The notes: a model not told the origin generated them from the letters alone. A stretch of 64,000 nt of DNA from Paenibacillus sp. FSL R5-0490 (GCF_001956215.1 NZ_MRTQ01000008.1:1-64000); one strand, 5' to 3'. Shown: positions 23,978-33,463, counted from the first letter of the stretch. Made by a program: numbers and translations.

Positions 23978-25285
23978 TTATTTATGGCTGTTTTCCTGTT
24001 TAAAACAATATAATTTCATCGGTCTGCCTTTATCATGGCTTTTGGTCTCACCTATTTCTACAATGAGGCCAGCTTTGCGCAGTCCCTGAAGGATCCGCTG
24101 TGAGTTGCGGTTACTCATGCCCAGCTCGAGCGCGATGTCCCTGGAGGTAAAAGTATTCCAGTTTTTACGTTCAATATAGCTTTTAATTTTGTTAAAGAGC
24201 TGAACACTAATGTGATATTCACCCAGTTTTTTTACAAGCTCCGGCTCTGTGCTTTCACTGATATAGGAAACATTGAGCTGTTCGTGACGGTACTCCTCCA
24301 CTACTCCATGTTCATCAATTAAGATTATTTTTTCATGCTTGGAGGACTTTGAGCGCTGAACGGCTTTTCTCGCATTAAACTCCGCTTTCAGGACCGAATC
24401 CCCAAAGCCAATCCCTGCTGCAATCGGACGGTTTAAATCGGATTGAATCTTTTCTATGGCTATATGAAGATTATTTAAGTGTTCATATACTTCACCGCGC
24501 GAACTGAAAATCATATAATCGCCGCTGCCGGTTTTATGAAAAGAACCATTCATACTCCTGCTTGCCCGAAGCAGGATTTCGTCCATTTTCAGCTCAGTCC
24601 ATTGCATATTATACAGTAGTTCTTCTTTTTCCAATTCCGGATGTTCCGTTTCGATGAAGCAAACAGCCACTTGTGTGTTCTGATAATAATGCGCTTTTGC
24701 TTTTTCAGAAAGAGAAAGCAATGTCTGTTTCGTTTCAAGGCGGGTTGTCGTAATCCAGGAAACAGGAATTCCATGTTCAGCTAACCGGTCCTGTACAGAA
24801 GGATAGCAAGTCAGGACGCCATCTGTTTTGCCATTCTTCCAAAGTTTATAGTGATACTGGTATATATCATCCTCATCAATATCTGGCTGAAAGGTTTTTA
24901 TTTCAAGGTTACTTTCCTGTACCTCAAGCTGTGATAAGGCCTCATCACTAATGTTCGCACCTTCCGGAAGGTCGACAGACAGCTTTGTTAAATTTCTGTT
25001 TTGCAATAGCAAGTTAAGGAACGATTTATATAGCCCCGTTTCTAAAAATAAAACACCGTGCAGGCTCTGATCATCGCCCAAAACCCCTTTGGCAATTGAG
25101 TAGGGAATCGGTCCGGAAAAAAGCCAGGCATCCACCTGATTTTTATGTTCCATCACAATTTTTTTTGTTTCCACTGCTTTTTGATAAGTAAAAGGATGAA
25201 ACCTTAATTCCTTTTCAAACTCTTGGGCCACATCCAGGATTCTTTCCACAGACTGCTCCGGGCCAACTACGCCGATGTGATACAT
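23978..25285 (-). CDS. transcriptional regulator: N-terminal sensor, GGDEF-like middle and C-terminal HTH
   Basis: A 435-residue protein not recognised by name. Residues 1-180 look like a ligand-binding alpha/beta sensor (MYHIGVVGPEQSVERI). Residues about 205-320 resemble a degenerate GGDEF/CdaR-like domain (YMIFSSRGEVYEHLNNL, GIGFG). Residues about 345-430 hold a helix-turn-helix (FTSRDIALELGMSNRNSQRILQGLRKAGLI). It lies 120 bp upstream of the M20/AbgT pair on the same strand and is probably its regulator. AGAGGTG precedes the ATG. Confidence 0.65.
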   Translation of the reverse strand: MYHIGVVGPEQSVERILDVAQEFEKELRFHPFTYQKAVETKKIVMEHKNQVDAWLFSGPIPYSIAKGVLGDDQSLHGVLFLETGLYKSFLNLLLQNRNLTKLSVDLPEGANISDEALSQLEVQESNLEIKTFQPDIDEDDIYQYHYKLWKNGKTDGVLTCYPSVQDRLAEHGIPVSWITTTRLETKQTLLSLSEKAKAHYYQNTQVAVCFIETEHPELEKEELLYNMQWTELKMDEILLRASRSMNGSFHKTGSGDYMIFSSRGEVYEHLNNLHIAIEKIQSDLNRPIAAGIGFGDSVLKAEFNARKAVQRSKSSKHEKIILIDEHGVVEEYRHEQLNVSYISESTEPELVKKLGEYHISVQLFNKIKSYIERKNWNTFTSRDIALELGMSNRNSQRILQGLRKAGLIVEIGETKSHDKGRPMKLYCFKQENSHK

Positions 25286-25344
25286 CTGTTCACCTCTTAA
25301 TGCTTTCTATGATGATAGAATAGCATAAAAATGGAGCGTGTAAA

Positions 25345-25376
25345 TAAAAAAGAGTCTAGGTTCCTAGACCTAAACT
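25345..25376 (-). terminator. terminator of the chemoreceptor gene
   Basis: On the minus strand GTCTAGG-AA-CCTAGAC is followed by TCTTTTTTATT, directly after the stop codon. Confidence 0.8.
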
Positions 25377-26630
25377 CTATAACTTAAACCTGCTGATCAA
25401 CCCTTTCAAATCTTCCGCCATGCCCGTCAGGTGGTCTGCGGATAGGGATATTTCCTCCATGGATGCAGCTTGTTCTTCGGTTGATGCCAGTACACTTTGC
25501 GTCGCCATGGCGGATTCATTTGCCACATGGGTGATCTCATCCATGGACTGGACCATTAGCCGGGAACCGGCAGACATTTGCTGAATGGCTGAAGCGACTT
25601 CCTGCATTTGATTGGTCACCATGCTGACAGACTGACGGATTTGTTTGAAGGAATCCCCTGCACCCTTCATGACTTCCATGCCTTCTGTTACTTCATGATT
25701 GACCGTATCCATGGTTTGCACAACCTGGTGGGTTTCTTCCTGGATTTTAGAGATCAGCTGGCTGATTTGCAGGGTGGATTCTGCCGATTTTTCAGCGAGA
25801 TTTCGGACCTCGTTCGCTACAACCGCAAAGCCCTTGCCCTGTTCTCCAGCCCGGGCCGCTTCGATGGCAGCATTCAATGCCAGAAGATTCGTTTGAGCAG
25901 CAATGCCGGTAATCACTTCGATAATCTTTCCGATCTCCTGTGAACGCTGGCCAAGACCTTTTACCACCTTGGATAAGTCCTGTACATTCACATGAATGGA
26001 ATTCATCTGGCAGCCTGCTGTTGAAATGGATGCATCACCATGATTAGCTTTTTCCAGGGAATCATTGATTTGCTGTGTAACCTGTTCTGAATTTGCCGCC
26101 ACCTGTGTCAGTGTTTCAGACATCTGCATAATCACATTTGAGGCCGTTCCTACACCGTTGACCTGATTGTCTGCCCCTGCAGCAATCTCTTCTATCACCT
26201 CAGCAATGTGACTTGTGGCCATATTTGTCTGCTGGGCGCCTGATGATAGCTGCTGGGCATATTGTTTGACTTCGTCCGAAGCGAGAACCACTTTATTGAG
26301 CACCTCCTGCCAGGCGGAGGCGGTATGATTCAATGCTGCAGCAATGGAACCAAGCTGGCCAACTGATTTCTCGTCCAGTCTTGTGGACATGTTTCCTTCT
26401 GCAAGTTCTTCAATATACGCATTGATTTTACTGATAGGTGCTATAAACTTGCGGTAATTAATAAATGCGGATAATATTCCCGCGAGTGTTCCAAGGATGA
26501 CAATAAACCCGATGGTCGTCCAAAAAGCACTGCCTTTAAGCCCATTACCAACACATACTGCAATGCTGATGATCAATACAGTAGGAATAATGACGATTAA
26601 AGTACGGAGAATATAGCTAAGCTGGCTCAT
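25377..26630 (-). CDS. methyl-accepting chemotaxis protein lacking an extracellular sensor domain
   Basis: A 417-residue chemoreceptor. Two adjacent membrane helices (about residues 9-28 and 36-57) are joined by only about seven residues, so no periplasm-side ligand domain exists. A HAMP-like segment (about 58-110) leads into a long coiled-coil signalling domain with the conserved hairpin tip ([32 protein letters not shown], residues about 250-282, split here as seen). Gln/Glu-rich methylation helices flank the tip. Such receptors sense membrane or cytoplasmic state, or partner proteins. AAAGGGG precedes the ATG. Confidence 0.92.
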   Translation of the reverse strand: MSQLSYILRTLIVIIPTVLIISIAVCVGNGLKGSAFWTTIGFIVILGTLAGILSAFINYRKFIAPISKINAYIEELAEGNMSTRLDEKSVGQLGSIAAALNHTASAWQEVLNKVVLASDEVKQYAQQLSSGAQQTNMATSHIAEVIEEIAAGADNQVNGVGTASNVIMQMSETLTQVAANSEQVTQQINDSLEKANHGDASISTAGCQMNSIHVNVQDLSKVVKGLGQRSQEIGKIIEVITGIAAQTNLLALNAAIEAARAGEQGKGFAVVANEVRNLAEKSAESTLQISQLISKIQEETHQVVQTMDTVNHEVTEGMEVMKGAGDSFKQIRQSVSMVTNQMQEVASAIQQMSAGSRLMVQSMDEITHVANESAMATQSVLASTEEQAASMEEISLSADHLTGMAEDLKGLISRFKL

Positions 26631-26802
26631 AAAACAGACCCCTTTATTATTATTATTTCAATAAAATAAATTCCAAATTCCTCCTATATTATCATGTTCT
26701 GCCAATAGACAATTTGATTATAGTTGATAAAAGGAAGATATATCAATATATTTTGTAGAATTATTTTTAAATAATTGAAATAGTTTGTCATTTTTCGCTA
26801 TA

Positions 26803-26836
26803 AAAAATGCCAGCCTCCAAAGAAGCCGGCATTTCA
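26803..26836 (-). terminator. terminator of the MFS transporter
   Basis: AAATGCC and GGCATTT arms flank a short stem-loop; a T-rich stretch follows on the minus strand. Confidence 0.75.
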
Positions 26837-26842
26837 ACCAGA

Positions 26843-28003
26843 TTATTCTGCGGCAGCAGTCCTTGTCTTTTTTTTCGCCATGGAAAGAGCTGCTGTGCCA
26901 AGAGCAATAATGATAAAAATACTTCCTGCAGCTGCGTTGTATTCAACGGAGGTTGTCTCAATCATGATGCCGCCGATCATGCTGCCGAATGCCATTCCCA
27001 TGTGAACTGCTGAATTGTTCAATGTCTGCTGAATATCCGAAGTTTCCGGTGTTACTTCAATTAAGTAGCTGTGTATGGCAGGTGTTATCGCCCAGCTGAG
27101 CATACTCCAAATGACTACTGTGAAAAGGAATACCGTCAGGGAAAAAGCTGCAAAAGGCAATGCAAAAAGTGTAATTCCGAACATGGCCACAAGCGTTAAA
27201 ATAACCGATTTTGCACCAAAACGGTCTGCCAGATGGCCGCCAAGGCCGCCACCGATTACCGCCGCAATCCCGAAAATCAGGTAGACCATACTGACCCAGT
27301 TTCCATCAAGACCCATATTCATCTTCAGGAAAGGTGTCAGGTATCCGTAAAAAGCTAAGTGGCCTGTCATTAGTAAAAAGGATGTTATCTGTATGAGCGC
27401 TATTTTCCTGCTTTTCAGCGTTTTAAGCTGTACGCCAATCGGTACAGCCGGCTTTGGAGCAACCTTTCCAAGAAAGAAGTAAACCCCTGCCATTGATAAG
27501 AGTGTAAGTACTGAAATCAGTACAAAGGGAGCCCGCCAGCCAAAAGCATTTCCAAGCATTAATCCAATGGGAACACCAAGTACAAGGGATGCACTGATTC
27601 CCATAAAGACGATGCCAATCGCACGTGCACGATATTCTTCTGAAACGATGTATGATGCCATTGTCATGCACAAGGCAATGAGCAGTGAGCCGCTTGCTGC
27701 CGAAAGAATTCGGCCGACTAATAAAACACCGTAAAATGGGCTGAATACAGCCACAATGTTCCCAGCCAAAAATACAGCCAATGATATCATCATTAAACGG
27801 CTGCGTTCCATTTTAACTGTCATCGTGAGCAGGACAGGCGCTGAGATGGCAAAGGCAAGAGAAAATACTGTAATCAACAGACCTGCCTGCCCCAGGCTGA
27901 CACCCAGATCTGAAGCGACAAGATCCAGCAGTCCGCCTATAATTAATTCCACCATTCCAACGACAAATGATATGATTGCCAATAAATAGATGCGTTTATC
28001 CAA
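26843..28003 (-). CDS. MFS transporter, DHA1-type exporter
   Basis: A 386-residue, 12-helix major facilitator. The loop 2-3 region (LTMTVKMERSRLMM) and GVPIGLMLGNAFGWRAPF (motif C-like, about residues 142-159) mark the drug/sugar-efflux DHA1 branch, near AraJ/YtbD-type proteins. Substrate unknown. I start it at TTG 28003, six bases after GAGGAAG; upstream ATGs have no site and would add a basic extension before helix 1. It is a single gene with its own terminator. Confidence 0.85.
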   Translation of the reverse strand: MDKRIYLLAIISFVVGMVELIIGGLLDLVASDLGVSLGQAGLLITVFSLAFAISAPVLLTMTVKMERSRLMMISLAVFLAGNIVAVFSPFYGVLLVGRILSAASGSLLIALCMTMASYIVSEEYRARAIGIVFMGISASLVLGVPIGLMLGNAFGWRAPFVLISVLTLLSMAGVYFFLGKVAPKPAVPIGVQLKTLKSRKIALIQITSFLLMTGHLAFYGYLTPFLKMNMGLDGNWVSMVYLIFGIAAVIGGGLGGHLADRFGAKSVILTLVAMFGITLFALPFAAFSLTVFLFTVVIWSMLSWAITPAIHSYLIEVTPETSDIQQTLNNSAVHMGMAFGSMIGGIMIETTSVEYNAAAGSIFIIIALGTAALSMAKKKTRTAAAE

Positions 28004-28249
28004 GCTGAACTTCCTCTCTATTATCCTAGCGATTATCTTCATTTCAATAAAATAACATCTTAACACATCTGATCGTGCAAGCTCAAAGGATAGAATAATC
28101 TAAAAATAAAAAGTGCCTTTATTTTAATAAAAATCATTTATTGGGAAAAAATAAAAATACCTCCCTAGGACAACTTCCATAATTTACATGTTTGAATATA
28201 ACAGTAAATTAGGAATGTACTAACAAATACTGTAAAGGAGTTGATTCAT

Positions 28250-28414
28250 TTGTTGGACAATCAAGCAAAGAAAGGTCATACTTTATCCCCTCTGACCCCA
28301 CCTGAGATAGAAGAAATACAGCTGGCCGGTACAACTCCTATTGACACAAATGCCATCAAAAGCATGGAACCTGAATTCGATCTGACTGGAACCGTTTTAA
28401 ACGACTATAATTAA
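28250..28414 (+). CDS. small acidic 54-residue protein, unrecognised
   Basis: Two adjacent TTG codons follow AAAGGAG at nine to twelve bases. The peptide is hydrophilic, with PLTPPEIEEIQLAG in the middle and a Thr/Asp-rich tail, and no membrane segment or Cys. A textbook terminator follows five bases after the stop, which supports it as a real unit. Small soluble proteins of this kind are common among sporulation genes of Bacillaceae, but nothing here assigns a function. Confidence 0.55.
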   Translation: MLDNQAKKGHTLSPLTPPEIEEIQLAGTTPIDTNAIKSMEPEFDLTGTVLNDYN

Positions 28415-28418
28415 GCGA

Positions 28419-28451
28419 CAATCCCTGCGGGTCTCCAGCAGGGATTTTTTT
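28419..28451 (+). terminator. terminator of the 54-residue gene
   Basis: AATCCCTGC pairs with GCAGGGATT across a 9-base loop, followed by TTTTTT. Its T run merges into the hairpin repeat that follows. Confidence 0.9.
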
Positions 28452-28545
28452 ATCGCAGTCTAACGGGGGATCCAACTGCCCGTAAAGGCCCGATTGGTTC
28501 AACTAACAATCAGCGGGGAGAAAAGCACTCCCCGCTGATTGAAGT
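28447..28545. repeat. composite hairpin repeat, copy 2 (inverted relative to copy 1)
   Basis: Contains TATCGCAGTCTAACGGG (28451-28467), AACTGCCCGTAAAGGCCC (28474-28491) and CCCGATTGGTTCAACTAA (28489-28506), all found at 1-170. Here a different hairpin is plugged in: a 13-bp perfect arm at 28508-28520 pairing with 28528-28540. Shared flanks with different inner hairpins suggest a mobile or recombining unit. It fills the leader of the DUF1646 gene. Confidence 0.7.
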
Positions 28546-28637
28546 TTCACTTTATGGCAAGTTTGTCCGGGAGTATGCATATGCATGTAATATTCCTTGT
28601 GATTTTAGCTGGGAAAATAACCAAATGGAGCAGGATT

Positions 28638-29660
28638 ATGATTTATTTATTAGTGGTTATTTTCATCATTGTTCTTGTCATGCCTTTTCTATCTGAGTTT
28701 GTGGAAAAAAATCTGGAGATGTTTTTATTTGTAATGGGGCTTTCAGCAGCGCTCGCAAGCGGAGTTCTAAACAGCGCTCTTTTTGTACAAGCCGCACAGG
28801 AACCTGTAAAAATTACGCTCGCTGTCTTTATTGCGGGCCTCTTGTTTAAATGGTTTCAGGCAAATCTGGAAAAAAGCATCCTTTCAGTAAGCCGGCGTAT
28901 GCCGTTTCGGTTATTTGCAGCATTGATTGTCATTTTCCTGGGATTAATTTCAAGTGTTATTACCGCTATTATCGCTGCACTGGTTCTTGTGTTAATTATT
29001 AGTGCCTTAAGGCTTGATAGAACCTCAGAAGTCAGGCTGACAGTGCTCGCCTGCTTCTCGATTGGCCTTGGCGCTGCATTGACACCAATCGGTGAACCGC
29101 TTTCCACTATTGCAATCAGTAAAATGAAAGAAGACTTTTTCTTTTTGATGGAATTGGTTGGACCGCAAATTATCATTGCCCTCGTGTTTTTCGGCATCAT
29201 GGCAGCGATAGCTGTTAAACCGCCTAGTTCCGGCAAAGCTTCCTTTACCAAGAAGCCTGCCAGTGAAAACTATGAAGAAATCTTTGTCAGGGCATTGAAG
29301 ATTTATTTTTTTGTCATGGGTCTTACAATGCTTGGGGCCGGTTTTGAACCGCTGATCAATCATTTTTTAATCGGTTTAAATCCGCTATTGTTATATTGGA
29401 TCAATATGATTTCTGCTGTCCTGGACAATGCCACCCTTGCCGCGGCTGAAATCAGCCCATCCATGGATCATTTTACTGTTCAATCTATTCTTCTTGGACT
29501 CCTGATCAGCGGCGGAATGCTGATCCCCGGGAATATTCCCAATATCATTGCTGCCGGTAAACTGCAGATTACGAGTAAAGAGTGGGCCGTATTCGGAGTG
29601 CCTTTTGGATTGGTCACGATGATTGGATATTTTATGCTTATTTTATTCAGCGGGAATTGA
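28638..29660 (+). CDS. DUF1646 family membrane protein
   Basis: A 340-residue protein with about ten hydrophobic helices. The segments SIGLGAALTPIGEPLSTIAISKMK (in two halves) and NPLLLYWINMISAVLDNATLAAAEI are the conserved family regions and resemble half-helix hairpins of ion transporters, so a cation or anion transporter is plausible. No substrate is known to me. I choose ATG 28638 after GGAGCAGG; an upstream ATG at 28554 would place the N-terminus in the repeat leader. A terminator follows directly. Confidence 0.75.
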   Translation: MIYLLVVIFIIVLVMPFLSEFVEKNLEMFLFVMGLSAALASGVLNSALFVQAAQEPVKITLAVFIAGLLFKWFQANLEKSILSVSRRMPFRLFAALIVIFLGLISSVITAIIAALVLVLIISALRLDRTSEVRLTVLACFSIGLGAALTPIGEPLSTIAISKMKEDFFFLMELVGPQIIIALVFFGIMAAIAVKPPSSGKASFTKKPASENYEEIFVRALKIYFFVMGLTMLGAGFEPLINHFLIGLNPLLLYWINMISAVLDNATLAAAEISPSMDHFTVQSILLGLLISGGMLIPGNIPNIIAAGKLQITSKEWAVFGVPFGLVTMIGYFMLILFSGN

Positions 29661-29690
29661 AAGGGCTGCGTGCAGTCCTTTTTTATTTAT
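29659..29690 (+). terminator. terminator of the DUF1646 gene
   Basis: GGGCTGC-GT-GCAGTCC followed by TTTTTTATTT, overlapping the stop codon. Confidence 0.8.
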
Positions 29691-29723
29691 CTTTTTGTTT
29701 ACATAACATTATTATTCTCTACT

Positions 29724-29752
29724 TAAAAGAAGCTGTATCTCACAGCTTCCAG
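29724..29752 (-). terminator. terminator of glxK
   Basis: On the minus strand GAAGCTGT-GAGAT-ACAGCTTC is followed by TTTTAA, just after the glxK stop. Confidence 0.75.
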
Positions 29753-29755
29753 TTT

Positions 29756-30892
29756 TCATATTCTATTGATTTTCATAATGGCCGCTATGTTTCTCGCTGT
29801 TCTTTCCATATAAAGTGCTGCTTTCTCAAAGGCATCCGGAAGGGTTATCACGCCAGGAACTATGCTGAAAAGCGCATCAATACCATGTTCATGGATGATA
29901 TGGCTGTCGTCTGATAAGGAGCCTGCAAGACCGATTACTGGTATTCCGTGCTTTTTTGACGCTTTTGCCACCCCAATTGGCGTTTTTCCATAAATCGTCT
30001 GGCTGTCAATCCTGCCTTCGCCAGTAATGACAAGGTCAGCCCCTTTTACTTCTTCCTCAAATTTCACCGCGTCAAGGACAATATCAATTCCTCTTTTTAA
30101 GTCAGCATTTAAGAAAGCGAGGAGACTTCCGCCTAGTCCTCCTGCCGCTCCAGCCCCCTCTGTATCGCGGAACGATTTGCCGAGTTCATGTTCAACAATA
30201 TCTGCAAAATGGCCCAGATTCCGGTCCAGCAGCTGTACCATCTCAGGTGTCGCCCCTTTTTGCGGGCCAAAGACAGCAGATGCGCCTCTTGGACCAGTTA
30301 ATGGGTTATCAACGTCACAGGCTGCTTCGATATGGACATTCCGCAGCCTGGAATCAAGCTCTGAAATGTCAATGGCTGCAAGCTGTGCAAGCGCCCCTCC
30401 GCCCGGGCCGATTTCGCTGCCGGTTTTATCAAGAAGTTTTCCGCCCAATGCTTGTATCATTCCGGCTCCGGCATCATTTGTCGCACTTCCGCCGATACCA
30501 ATTATGATATGCTGAACTCCTGTGTCCATTGCGGCAGCGATTAATTCCCCTGTTCCCCGCGTTGACGTCAGCAAGGGATTTCGTTTTTCTGGAGGAACCA
30601 GATGCAAGCCGGATGCAGCGGCCATCTCAATGACAGCTGTCTTACCATCCCCCATTAAGCCAAAGAATGCCTGTACCGGTTCTCCCATCGGACCCGTGAC
30701 AGTACGCTCAATCATTCTTCCGTATGTTGCATCTACAAGCGATTGGACCGTTCCCTCTCCTCCGTCAGCCATCGGCATTTTTTTGTATTGGGCATCGGGA
30801 AAAATCGATTTAAACCCTCGCTCAATGGCATTCGCTGCCTCAAGTGCCGATAAACTCTCTTTAAATGAATCGGGCGCAATAACTATTTTCAT
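29756..30892 (-). CDS. glxK: glycerate kinase
   Basis: A 378-residue enzyme of the GarK/GlxK family (glycerate 2-kinase type I) phosphorylating D-glycerate with ATP. Motifs: VIAPDSFKESLSA at residues 4-16, PMADGGEGT at 41-49, GIGGSATNDAGAGM near 133-146 and TGEGRIDSQT near 288-297. AGGGGGAG precedes the ATG. It lies 18 bp after a GntP-type permease gene and downstream of a cdaR regulator, the normal setting for glycerate or sugar-acid catabolism. Confidence 0.95.
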   Translation of the reverse strand: MKIVIAPDSFKESLSALEAANAIERGFKSIFPDAQYKKMPMADGGEGTVQSLVDATYGRMIERTVTGPMGEPVQAFFGLMGDGKTAVIEMAAASGLHLVPPEKRNPLLTSTRGTGELIAAAMDTGVQHIIIGIGGSATNDAGAGMIQALGGKLLDKTGSEIGPGGGALAQLAAIDISELDSRLRNVHIEAACDVDNPLTGPRGASAVFGPQKGATPEMVQLLDRNLGHFADIVEHELGKSFRDTEGAGAAGGLGGSLLAFLNADLKRGIDIVLDAVKFEEEVKGADLVITGEGRIDSQTIYGKTPIGVAKASKKHGIPVIGLAGSLSDDSHIIHEHGIDALFSIVPGVITLPDAFEKAALYMERTARNIAAIMKINRI

Positions 30893-30910
30893 AACTGATC
30901 TCCCCCTTCT

Positions 30911-32178
30911 TTAGCCAAAAAGCTGAAAGACTCCAAATATCAGAGTTGAAATAACGGCAAGAGTTAAACCGATAAGCGATTCATATGGCATAAGCTTCAA
31001 ACGTTCCTTCATATCCATATTAACGCTTCCTGCGGTTGCATGGAAAAAGCTTCCGTGCGGCAAATGGTCCAATACTGTAGCCCCAGCATGAATCATGGCT
31101 GCTCCTGCTAAAGCTGAGATTCCCAATCCTAAAATCGTGCTGCCAAAGACTCCGCTTGCCACCGCAGTGCCGGCTGTAGTGGATGCTGTTGCAGCTGACA
31201 TGAAAATACCTGAAACAGGCGCCAGCAGATACGCTGGAAGACCTGATGAAGTTAACACATTGATGATCACATCTTTTAAGCTTGAGTTTGCGATGATTCC
31301 AGCCAGGGTCCCTGTTCCAAGAAGCATGATGGCGACGCCTGACATCTTGTTTAAACCAGATATTGCGTACTCATTGATTTTTCTTGTCTTTTTCATGGCT
31401 ATGGCCCCAATGATTCCTCCAGCGGGAAGTGCCACCATTGGATCAATATTGATGTCAAATATCGGGCGAAGCGCTAAAAGAATAATAGTAACGAGCGGCG
31501 CAATCATCGCCGTAAAAAATAATGGCAGCTTTGTATGACTGTTTGCTTCAACTTCGCTTTCTGAGATCAAAGAACCTTTATTTACTAGTTTTTTAGCAAT
31601 AAAATACGTGACAGCAAGTCCAAATATGGCCGGGATGATCCCTGCCGCCATAACCGATGTAAGGGGTACACCAAATGCATCTGAGGCAGCAATGGCATTC
31701 GGATTAGGGGACATGATGTTTCCTGCTTTCCCTCCGCCAATCATTGCCAGCAATATGGCTGTTTTGGACAGTTTCGCTCTTTTCGCGATTGCCAGGGCGA
31801 TTGGTGATACGGTTATGACTGCCACATCAACAAATACACCGACCGTTGTCAGGATCATCGTTGCCACCGCTAAGGCAAGGAGCGCTCTGGTTTCTCCGAA
31901 CTTTTTGACTATTGTTTCGGCAATGGATGAAGCGGCGCCAGATTCTATCAGGACACCGGCCAGTATGCCGGCTGCCAGAATTCTGAGCACCGCCGGTATG
32001 ATGTCCTTAGCCCCTTCCATCATTAAATTCACTGTGTTCGTGATATCCGCCCGCCGACTAAGCCGCCAATTAAAGCACCTGCGACCATTCCATAAGCAGG
32101 CGGAACTTTTTTCAAGATTAATAGTATGGCAATGACTAAAGCTGTGATCGCACCTAAAGCGCTTACAGTTGCATCCAT
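30911..32178 (-). pseudogene. gntP: GntP-family gluconate/glycerate permease, frameshifted
   Basis: The N-terminal 48 codons start at ATG 32178 (GGAGGG site) and read MDATVSALGAITALVIAILL, then a GGLVGG turn. The rest reads in another frame from about 32049 (ADITNTVNLMMEGAKDIIP) to 30911. Restoring one G in GGCGGGCGG on the minus strand joins the two into a normal transporter of about 421 residues. The remainder has intact family blocks (GGGKAGNIMSPNPNA, MIHAGATVLDHLPHGSFFH). It may be a true mutation or a sequencing error in a short G run. Confidence 0.8.
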
Positions 32179-32214
32179 TATGAGCCCTCCCGTGATGATT
32201 TGCTTATGTATCCA

Positions 32215-32229
32215 TTGTAAGCGTTTGCG
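32215..32229. promoter_or_regulatory. cre-like catabolite repression site upstream of gntP-glxK
   Basis: TTGTAAGCGTTTGCG matches the CcpA consensus WTGNAANCGNWNNCW at all but the last position. It lies about 40-50 bp before the permease ATG and overlaps a possible TACAAT -10 on the minus strand, so it would repress the glycerate genes when better sugars are present. Confidence 0.65.
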
Positions 32230-32280
32230 AGAAATGTTTCATTGTGTATGCTGATGAAAAGAAGCGGTCAGAATATTACT

Positions 32281-32304
32281 ATGATTGTGCACATGCACAA
32301 TCAT
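32281..32304. promoter_or_regulatory. 24-bp palindrome between cdaR and gntP
   Basis: ATGATTGTGCA-CA-TGCACAATCAT, perfect apart from the central two bases, spans the cdaR stop codon and lies about 100 bp upstream of the permease start. No T run follows on the minus strand. It is a candidate operator for CdaR. Confidence 0.6.
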
Positions 32305-33401
32305 TCATGCGTTTTGATTAATTTCGCTACGTATAGTTCAAGCATCATCTTCACATTCCGCGGGTCTCTTCCAGTTATTTCTGTTATCTTATCCAGGCGG
32401 TATCTCAGAGTATTTCGGTGGATAAATAAGTGGTCTGCTATTTTGCCAAGATCCCCTCCTTCTTTCATAAAAACATCAAGAGTATGTGCCAGCTCCCCTT
32501 TTTTATCCTGCTCCACAAGCCGGTCATAGAAAGAGAGTGTGTCTGCATCCTTCAGGTCAAGCATGGATAACTCCACCTCGAGCCAATAGTTTTCATAGCT
32601 GTAATAGTCATCATCAGGCTGAAGCCTTGGACCAAGAACAGCAAGCTGCTGTGCCTGCCGAAAGGAGGACTTCAAACCGCTTATGTGCACCGATGTCTTT
32701 CCCATTCCAACTGTCGCTTTCTTTCTTGAAAGATCGGCAATCCTCTTTAAAACAGCATTTTTTTCTGAATGCTGTCCTGCTTTTAAAATGACAATTTCAT
32801 TATTGAAGGTAATCCCGGTAAGATCCTGCTTCCCCAATTCAAACTGGATGTTATTGATCAGCTTTTGATTCATGGTTCCAAGTTCTTCGTACAGCTTGAG
32901 AACAATCACGGTTCTCGGGATATTCAGGTCATATCCCTGAAATCCTGCCCGCTCTTCTAACCACGTTTCATTGAATGGTTCTTCAGAAATGAGGATGTTC
33001 ACAATTTCACTTTGAAGCCTCTGCTTCCACTGAACTCTTTCCAGCAAAAAAGACTGTTCTAGCACGAGTTCCGCTGCCATTTTAACAAGCTCGGCATAAT
33101 TTCTAATTTGTGGGGGCTCACCTGTAATGCCGACTACACCAATAATTTCATTATGAAAACGGATGGGCAGATTGATTCCAGGCTTAGCCCCTTTAAGCCC
33201 GGAGGCACTTCTTTCATCAATTTCCACACTTTCGCCTTTTTCCAGGACCAGCAGGGCGCCATCATGAACCTGATTGATCCTTTCCTTTTCACCTGATCCG
33301 ATAATAATGCCTTCTTCATTCATAACATTTATGTTTTTGTTAAGAATTTTCATCGTGCGCTCTACTATTTCCTGAGCGAGTTCATAGGTTAAAAAATGCA
33401 C
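32301..33401 (-). CDS. cdaR: CdaR-type sugar-diacid/glycerate regulator
   Basis: A 366-residue activator. Residues 1-135 form the sugar-diacid-recognition domain (LAQEIVERTMKILNKNINVM, PIRFHNEIIGVVGITG), the middle is a CdaR GGDEF-like region, and the C-terminus is an HTH_30 (FMKEGGDLGKIADHLFIHRN, then TLRYRLDKITEITG). In E. coli CdaR responds to glycerate and turns on glycerate genes; here glycerate kinase and the permease lie immediately downstream on the same strand. The start is GTG 33401 with an AAGGCGG-like site. Confidence 0.92.
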   Translation of the reverse strand: MHFLTYELAQEIVERTMKILNKNINVMNEEGIIIGSGEKERINQVHDGALLVLEKGESVEIDERSASGLKGAKPGINLPIRFHNEIIGVVGITGEPPQIRNYAELVKMAAELVLEQSFLLERVQWKQRLQSEIVNILISEEPFNETWLEERAGFQGYDLNIPRTVIVLKLYEELGTMNQKLINNIQFELGKQDLTGITFNNEIVILKAGQHSEKNAVLKRIADLSRKKATVGMGKTSVHISGLKSSFRQAQQLAVLGPRLQPDDDYYSYENYWLEVELSMLDLKDADTLSFYDRLVEQDKKGELAHTLDVFMKEGGDLGKIADHLFIHRNTLRYRLDKITEITGRDPRNVKMMLELYVAKLIKTHE

Positions 33402-33463
33402 CTTACACGCCGCCTTCCTGATTCATTACTAACAATGTATCATAGTGAATATGCACATTAAAC

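Noticed and set aside
28539-28637. Longer start for the DUF1646 protein
   Set aside because: The extra 33 codons begin in the hairpin repeat and have no ribosome site; ATG 28638 has GGAGCAGG.
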